Of a stretch of DNA of 8,657 nt, positions 4,960 through 8,657 are shown piece by piece. Source of the stretch: Betaproteobacteria bacterium (GTDB lineage: Bacteria; Pseudomonadota; Gammaproteobacteria; Burkholderiales; Rhodocyclaceae); contig BNUC01000146.1 of the NCBI GenBank assembly GCA_025997075.1, forward strand, positions 1 to 8,657, written 5' to 3'. Position 1 is the first letter of the stretch; every line of letters starts with the position of its first letter. Position numbers and translations under genes: made by a program. The notes beneath the pieces are model-generated. The model searched no databases. It worked only from the letters and a program-made list of their open reading frames with translations, and was not told the origin of the DNA.

Positions 4960-5967
4960 TCACGGCAACTCGATGATTTCGACACAAATCGGATCTTCTC
5001 CGGTAGCGATCCGGCCCCGCGTTTCCGGGTAGCCCGTCTCGGGATGGATGGCGTGGATCGCCAGATGCCCGGAAAGCTCGCCGGCGACCGCCAGCCAGCG
5101 CCCCGAAGGATCGATGGCCATGCCGCGCGGCTGGGTCTCCACCGGATAATGACCGAACAAGGACAATTGTCCGTTCTGCTTATCCACCGAAAAAACCGCC
5201 AGGGTGCTCGAACGCCGATCGCTGGCGTAAAGGAAAGCGCCGTTGGGCGTGGCGCGCAGTTCAGCGGCCCACGGCGCGCCGTCAAAACCATGCGGCATCA
5301 TGCTGACCGATTGCTTCAATTCCAGTGTTCCGGCATCGGCGGCGAAATCAAACAGGTCGATGCTGCCGTCAAGTTCGTTGAGGCAATAAGCGCGTCGGTT
5401 GTCGGAAGACAACACCAGATGGCGCGGACCGCTGCCAGGACGGACCTTCTGCAACAGCGGCTCGCTCGACGCGATGCGTCCGTCACGCGCCAGCGGGTAT
5501 ATGCGGATCACATCCGCGCCGAGCGTCGGCGCCAGCAGCCAGCGGCCGGTCGCATCCACCAGCGCCGCGTGCGCGTGCGGCAAATCGGTCTCGACCTGAA
5601 CCGCCGGCAGCGGGCGCCCGTCCGGATCGAGCGGGAAAACGGCCAGCAGATTGTCGCCGTAAGAAGCCAGAAAAACGTTCCGCTTTGCCGCGTCGCAATT
5701 CACAAAAGCCGGCGCTCCGGGCGCGGGAACGCAGCCGAGCACGCTGAGCAGGCCGCTCTCCTGATTGACCGAACAAGTCAGCAGCGCGCTTTCGTTGCGC
5801 AGACCAACCAGCAACAGGCGGCCATCCGGACTGGGGCGCAGCGGCGTCGGACTGCCGGGCACAGGCAGACTCTGCCGCAAGGCGACATCGCCGGTGCGCG
5901 TATCCAGAAAAAACACATCGATTCTGCGGCTTGCGGCGCACGATACATAAATGAAGGTTTGAGTCAT
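4960..5967 (-). CDS. Lactonase family seven-bladed beta-propeller, 6-phosphogluconolactonase-like
   Basis: The 335-residue protein has the repeated blade pattern of the PF10282 lactonase family: SPDGRLLLVG (46-55), AAKRNVFLASYGDN (93-106), ATGRWLLAPTLGADVIRIYPL (139-159), PRHLVLSSDNRRAYCLNELDGS (181-202), PNGAFLYASDRRSSTLAVF (241-259) and RGMAIDPSGRWLAVAGE (281-297). Length matches E. coli Pgl (331). Pgl hydrolyses 6-phosphogluconolactone in the pentose phosphate pathway; other members act on other lactones, so the substrate is uncertain. There is no signal peptide, so it should be cytosolic. It is the last gene of the ubiU-ubiV-ubiT strand, 28 bases after ubiT, but the intervening DNA is a palindromic repeat and there is no Shine-Dalgarno sequence before the ATG, so its output may be low or uncoupled. 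The start agrees with the family N-terminus (MTQTFIYVS). Confidence 0.9.
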   Translation of the reverse strand: MTQTFIYVSCAASRRIDVFFLDTRTGDVALRQSLPVPGSPTPLRPSPDGRLLLVGLRNESALLTCSVNQESGLLSVLGCVPAPGAPAFVNCDAAKRNVFLASYGDNLLAVFPLDPDGRPLPAVQVETDLPHAHAALVDATGRWLLAPTLGADVIRIYPLARDGRIASSEPLLQKVRPGSGPRHLVLSSDNRRAYCLNELDGSIDLFDFAADAGTLELKQSVSMMPHGFDGAPWAAELRATPNGAFLYASDRRSSTLAVFSVDKQNGQLSLFGHYPVETQPRGMAIDPSGRWLAVAGELSGHLAIHAIHPETGYPETRGRIATGEDPICVEIIELP

Positions 5968-6079
5968 GGCAGTGTCAGATGTCAGGGATCAGGTGTCAGG
6001 TGTCAGACTGGTCAAAAACCCGCCGTTCGGTTTTGATACCTGAGACCTGACATCTGATCCCTGATCCCTGACACGGCCA
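5967..6079. repeat. 113-bp palindromic element of 5 + 5 heptamers around a palindromic core
   Basis: The left arm is five contiguous 7-bp units on the plus strand: GTGTCAG, ATGTCAG, GGATCAG, GTGTCAG, GTGTCAG (5972-6006). The right arm is five units of the reverse type: CTGAGAC, CTGACAT, CTGATCC, CTGATCC, CTGACAC (6040-6074). The ends also match: TGGCAGTGTCAG (5967-5978) pairs with CTGACACGGCCA (6068-6079) with one mismatch. The 33-base core between the arms is itself an imperfect hairpin, with TCAAAAACC opposite GGTTTTGA. The element lies exactly between the conserved end of ubiT and the lactonase ATG. Read on the minus strand it adds residues 155-181 and the stop codon to ubiT. As RNA it would fold into a long hairpin. 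A partial relative lies at 1840-1863. Confidence 0.85.
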
Positions 6080-6541
6080 TTCCACCGCATCGAGCATATT
6101 CTTGACGATTAGCCCGAGCTCGGTATCGCCTTCGATGCTCAGCGCGCGGTTGAAAAACAGCGTGTCGGGATCTTCCTGGCGCGCGGCGATTTGCAGGAAA
6201 GCGGAGAGATTGGCGCGAAATATCAGGTCGGGCGCGTCGGGAACGGAAAACAGCGGTCGGAATGAGCCATTGCGGAAGGTAAAAGGGGCACAGGCGCCGA
6301 CATCGAGCACATCAATCAGAAAACTGCGATTCTCCAGCAAGGCAAGCTCGCTTTCTGGCAACAGCTTCATCCTGACGGCGGCGTTGAAAGCGGTGGTCAT
6401 TGCCACGGCGTGCGGCCATTGCGGTAGCCGCGCACCGAGTCGGGCGACAAAGGGAGGCAAGGCAAAGCTGGGGATGTTGGGAATATTGGAAATGTTGGGA
6501 AAATCAGGAATGGAGGGCGATTTGAAGAATCCGTCGGCCAT
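5996..6541 (-). CDS. ubiT: Anaerobic ubiquinone biosynthesis accessory factor, SCP2 lipid-binding protein
   Basis: UbiT (YhbT in E. coli) carries the hydrophobic ubiquinone precursors and is needed with UbiU and UbiV for ubiquinone synthesis without O2. The 181-residue protein shows the SCP2 domain at about 45-153, ending in the family signature block EDPDTLFFNRALSIEGDTEL (123-142) and GLIVKNMLDAVEW (143-155). The N-terminus (residues 9-25) is an unusual PNI/SNI/PNI run encoded by a 9-bp tandem repeat. The last 27 residues, from W155 on, are encoded by the palindromic heptamer element and are basic and polar, so they are not family sequence. The start follows a strong Shine-Dalgarno AAGGAG (6549-6554), 7 bases upstream and inside the end of ubiV; TGA of ubiV and ATG of ubiT are 2 bases apart. 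In E. coli ubiT is divergent from ubiUV; here all three are in one operon. Confidence 0.92.
   Translation of the reverse strand: MADGFFKSPSIPDFPNISNIPNIPSFALPPFVARLGARLPQWPHAVAMTTAFNAAVRMKLLPESELALLENRSFLIDVLDVGACAPFTFRNGSFRPLFSVPDAPDLIFRANLSAFLQIAARQEDPDTLFFNRALSIEGDTELGLIVKNMLDAVEWPCQGSGIRCQVSGIKTERRVFDQSDT
6470..6505. repeat. Tandem 9-bp repeat within the start of ubiT
   Basis: Four 9-bp units in register with the reading frame: GGGGATGTT, GGGAATATT, GGAAATGTT and GGGAAAATC (plus strand). On the coding strand they encode the run FPNISNIPNIP (residues 14-24 region). The 9-bp period keeps the frame, so gain or loss of units would only lengthen or shorten the N-terminal linker ahead of the SCP2 domain. 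Confidence 0.65.
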
Positions 6542-6543
6542 GA

Positions 6544-7473
6544 TCAGGCTCCTTGCAGTTCATTTAACGCCGTTTGATGGCGCGCGGCAATGCCGGCTTC
6601 ACCGAACCAGTAACCGTCGACGAATCCCTCAGAGGCCCAGTCCGGGTCGGCCGTGGGCAGATTGTCGCCCCGCCGGGCAGCATCGAAGGCGGTGATGATT
6701 TTTGCCGTATGTTGAGGCTGCGGGCTGATGCGCGCGATGTCGATGCCCATCGTCCGCATGTCGGGGATTTCGGCGAGCAGGTTGTAGGTCTGTGCCGACA
6801 TCGTCTGGATGCCGTTGATGGCCAGGAAGGGCTGCCCTTCGCGCGTTTTCAGCGTAATCGCTTGCGGATGTTCCATGCAGCGGAACTGGCAATCGTCCTT
6901 GTTCAGGCCGTAATGGCGGGCGGTGAAGCAGCGTGCGGAAAAAGCGAGCGGCAGCTTGCCGAAGGCGAAGACTTCCGTTTCCACGCCCTCGGGGCGGGTT
7001 TTGTGCAGCGTTTCGATGAGCGCGCGCGAGGCTTCGAGCGGCGGCACCCAGCGGCGCATGCCGTAGCGATGGAAAGTCGCCAGGGCCGAGGCGTTGTAGA
7101 TATTGAGGTGTGGTCCGGCGACAAACGGCCGGCCGGCGGCGACGTTGACCGCGCCCAGATCGTTGGCTTCGAGCGCGCAAGCTTGTGTCGAGGCCGATTT
7201 TCCACCCAACTCGTCGGTCAGTTGGCGCAGCGCTTTCAGGTCGCTTTCCGATTCGAGCAGCGCCTGCGCCGAGAAGACGACTTCCTTGCCGGCCTCAGCC
7301 AGTTGCCGCGCCAGCGCGATCCAGTCAGTGACGCGCAACTGCTGCCGGCGCGAACAGACGACCTCGCCGACGTAAATGATGTCGAGCGCCGGAATTCGCG
7401 CCATCTGCGCGTAGAACTCAAGCACCTTTTCCCTGGGCCAGAAAAAGAGCAGGGGGCCTAACGAGAGTTTCAT
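6544..7473 (-). CDS. ubiV: O2-independent ubiquinone hydroxylation protein, U32 peptidase family
   Basis: UbiV (YhbV) forms a complex with UbiU that hydroxylates the ubiquinone ring precursor when O2 is absent, in place of the flavin hydroxylases UbiI/H/F. It belongs to the peptidase U32 family but acts through a [4Fe-4S] cluster. The 309-residue protein keeps the four cluster cysteines at C40, C182, C195 and C199; E. coli has 39, 180, 193 and 197, so the 13- and 4-residue spacings are identical. Other landmarks are [12 protein letters not shown] (32-43), [12 protein letters not shown] (120-131), [21 protein letters not shown] (167-187) and NKDDCQFRC (191-199). The start lies 4 bases after the ubiU stop, behind a near-perfect Shine-Dalgarno GGAGGTGA (7478-7485) that overlaps the ubiU stop codon, so translation is coupled. 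No damage is visible. Confidence 0.96.
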   Translation of the reverse strand: MKLSLGPLLFFWPREKVLEFYAQMARIPALDIIYVGEVVCSRRQQLRVTDWIALARQLAEAGKEVVFSAQALLESESDLKALRQLTDELGGKSASTQACALEANDLGAVNVAAGRPFVAGPHLNIYNASALATFHRYGMRRWVPPLEASRALIETLHKTRPEGVETEVFAFGKLPLAFSARCFTARHYGLNKDDCQFRCMEHPQAITLKTREGQPFLAINGIQTMSAQTYNLLAEIPDMRTMGIDIARISPQPQHTAKIITAFDAARRGDNLPTADPDWASEGFVDGYWFGEAGIAARHQTALNELQGA

Positions 7474-7477
7474 CGCT

Positions 7478-8491
7478 TCACCTCCACGGCCGGTTGTAAG
7501 CGCCGAGCGTCACCTGCGTACCTTCCGCGACCTTGCTGAGTTCAGCTTGCCAGGCCGGCTTGACCGCGAAGCGTTCCGGCCCTTTGCCGAGTTCGTCGAG
7601 CGCGGCGCGCAGGGTGCGCGTTACCTGCGCGACATAGGCGGGACTGCGCTGGCGGCCTTCGACCTTGATCGCCGAGACACCGATGCGGGCGATTTCCGGC
7701 AGGAGTTCAAGCACGTTCAGGCTGGTCGGCTCTTCCAGCGCGTAGTAAGTCGAGCCGCCCACCTCGAAACGGCCCTTGCACAAGGTCGGATAACCGGCCG
7801 GCTCCTTGTCGCCGTAACGGTCGATCAGAATGCCGTTGAGCCGGGTACTCATCTCTCCGGGCTTTTTTTCCCATTTGACGAACTTGGCCGGCGAACAGGC
7901 GCCGACGGTGTTCGGCGATTCGCCGGTGGCGTAGGAAGAAAGCCAGCAGCGCCCCTCGTTCATCACGCACAGGCTGCCGAAAGCGAAGACCTCGATTTCG
8001 ACCGGGGTGTTGCTGATCACCAGTTCGACCTGCGCCAGGGTCAGCACGCGCGGCAGCACCGCGCGCCGGATGCCGAACTCGCGATGCGCGAAGTTGACCG
8101 CCTCGTAGCTGGTCGCCGAGCCTTGCACGGAAAGGTGCAAGCGCAGATCGGGATGACGGTTTTTAGCGTAGTCAAGCAGACCAACGTCGGCGAGGAGGAT
8201 GGCGTCGACGCCGAGATCGACGCCGCCATCGATGGCGGCATGCCAGTCCGCCTCACGGCCCGGCTGGGGAAAGGTATTGATCGCCAGCAGCACATGTCGG
8301 CCGCGGGCATGCGCGTATTCCACCCCCTCGACCATCGCCTTGCGGTCGAAATTCAGGCCGGCGAAATTACGCGCGTTGGTGTCGTTCTTGTAGCCGAAAT
8401 AAACGGCGTCGGCGCCGTTATCGACAGCCGCCTTCAGAGCAGGCAAACTACCGGCCGGACAGAGCAGTTCGGGAATCTTGTGCTGCGGCAT
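7478..8491 (-). CDS. ubiU: O2-independent ubiquinone hydroxylation protein, U32 peptidase family
   Basis: UbiU (YhbU) is the partner of UbiV; the two form a heterodimer with a [4Fe-4S] cluster in each subunit. The 337-residue protein has cysteines at C175, C182, C199 and C238; E. coli has 169, 176, 193 and 232, an exact match in spacing (7, 17, 39). Further landmarks are [20 protein letters not shown] (8-27), [13 protein letters not shown] (36-48), [20 protein letters not shown] (167-186), [15 protein letters not shown] (190-204), [10 protein letters not shown] (233-242), [14 protein letters not shown] and [14 protein letters not shown]. Close family agreement at both ends (start ELLCPAG, end TLGAYNRPW) supports the full length. 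It is the first gene of the operon ubiU-ubiV-ubiT-lactonase. In E. coli these genes respond to low oxygen via FNR; no good FNR site was found in the 166 bases upstream. The ribosome binding site is weak (GAG 8 bases before ATG). Confidence 0.97.
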   Translation of the reverse strand: MPQHKIPELLCPAGSLPALKAAVDNGADAVYFGYKNDTNARNFAGLNFDRKAMVEGVEYAHARGRHVLLAINTFPQPGREADWHAAIDGGVDLGVDAILLADVGLLDYAKNRHPDLRLHLSVQGSATSYEAVNFAHREFGIRRAVLPRVLTLAQVELVISNTPVEIEVFAFGSLCVMNEGRCWLSSYATGESPNTVGACSPAKFVKWEKKPGEMSTRLNGILIDRYGDKEPAGYPTLCKGRFEVGGSTYYALEEPTSLNVLELLPEIARIGVSAIKVEGRQRSPAYVAQVTRTLRAALDELGKGPERFAVKPAWQAELSKVAEGTQVTLGAYNRPWR

Positions 8492-8657
8492 GGCGAATCT
8501 CGGAAAACGAAGCAGTAAGTATACCGGTCAAAGCGGCAAGCGGGATTATTCTGTCGAGTAGACCACAGGGGGTATCCATGCTGTCCATGCCGTCTGTTGA
8601 AGATGCGGTGCGCTGACGCGGTTCAGCAGCCGCAAGTGATGGCGGAGTATTTTTCAA
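8492..8657. other. Upstream region of the ubi operon
   Basis: This 166-base stretch must carry the ubiU promoter. On the minus strand TATACT lies at about 8523 to 8518, a fair -10 box, but without a clear -35. A half-like FNR motif TTGAC-N4-ATACT overlaps it and is too poor to call. No convincing gene is seen; short frames that run off the right edge cannot be judged. Confidence 0.4.

Noticed and set aside
4449..5291. Minus-strand frame of 280 codons
   Set aside because: It spans the ends of two well-supported convergent genes and has an arginine-rich, domain-free translation.
4927..6036. Long plus-strand frame of 369 codons opposite the lactonase gene
   Set aside because: It is antisense to a clear beta-propeller lactonase, has no recognisable domain and ends in the repeat element; high-GC codon use keeps the opposite frame open.
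7547..8518. Long plus-strand frame of 323 codons opposite ubiU, and a similar one at 6574-7461 opposite ubiV
   Set aside because: Both are shadows of strongly conserved genes and show no family features.
8515..8530. Possible FNR site upstream of ubiU (TTGAC-N4-ATACT)
   Set aside because: Only the first half resembles TTGAT-N4-ATCAA; the second half matches at two of five positions.
8448..8657. Minus-strand frame of 69 codons at the right edge
   Set aside because: It overlaps the start of ubiU in another frame and has no recognisable family; it may only be open by chance.
8603..8657. Plus-strand frame from ATG 8603 running off the right edge, divergent from ubiU
   Set aside because: Only 18 codons are visible and none identify a family; a partial gene is possible but not supported.

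Overview
The window looks like chromosomal DNA from a facultatively anaerobic proteobacterium, most likely a betaproteobacterium of the Rhodocyclales type. This rests on GC-rich, long-ORF coding style, an O2-independent ubiquinone cluster (ubiU-ubiV-ubiT), a free-standing riboflavin synthase and an EAL-like/HDOD protein of the YuxH type. The taxonomic call is inference from gene style, not from any database match.

Layout. Left part (1-2770) is accessory in character: a Fic/DUF4172 adenylyltransferase gene (+) with a set of repeated operator-like sites in front of it; a riboflavin synthase gene ribE (-) meeting it tail to tail; and directly upstream of ribE a type II toxin-antitoxin pair (-, toxin first) of the HigB/HigA-like arrangement. 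An AT-rich gap (2560-2770) carries the TA promoter, repeated operator-like elements and a single isolated type I-E CRISPR-like repeat with no second copy and no cas genes. Middle part (2771-4940) holds a flavin-reductase-like FMN protein (-) and, divergently, an EAL-like/HDOD signalling protein (+), whose start is better placed at a GTG behind a strong ribosome binding site.

Right part (4960-8491) is one tight minus-strand operon: ubiU, ubiV, ubiT, then a seven-bladed beta-propeller lactonase (6-phosphogluconolactonase-like). UbiU and UbiV keep all eight cysteines that bind their two [4Fe-4S] clusters in E. coli, with identical spacing; UbiT is the SCP2-type lipid-binding partner. Together they hydroxylate the ubiquinone ring without O2. 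Genes 1-3 are separated by 2-4 bases with good Shine-Dalgarno sequences; the lactonase is separated from ubiT by a remarkable 113-bp palindromic element made of 5 + 5 heptamers around a palindromic core. This element supplies the last 27 residues and the stop codon of ubiT and abuts the lactonase ATG. A degenerate piece of the same heptamer repeat abuts the ribE ATG.

No complete new defence or mobile system is visible. The best leads are the heptamer palindrome at gene starts and ends, the four-site operator in front of the Fic gene, the orphan CRISPR repeat, the apparently leaderless toxin mRNA, and the addition of a lactonase to the ubiUVT operon.
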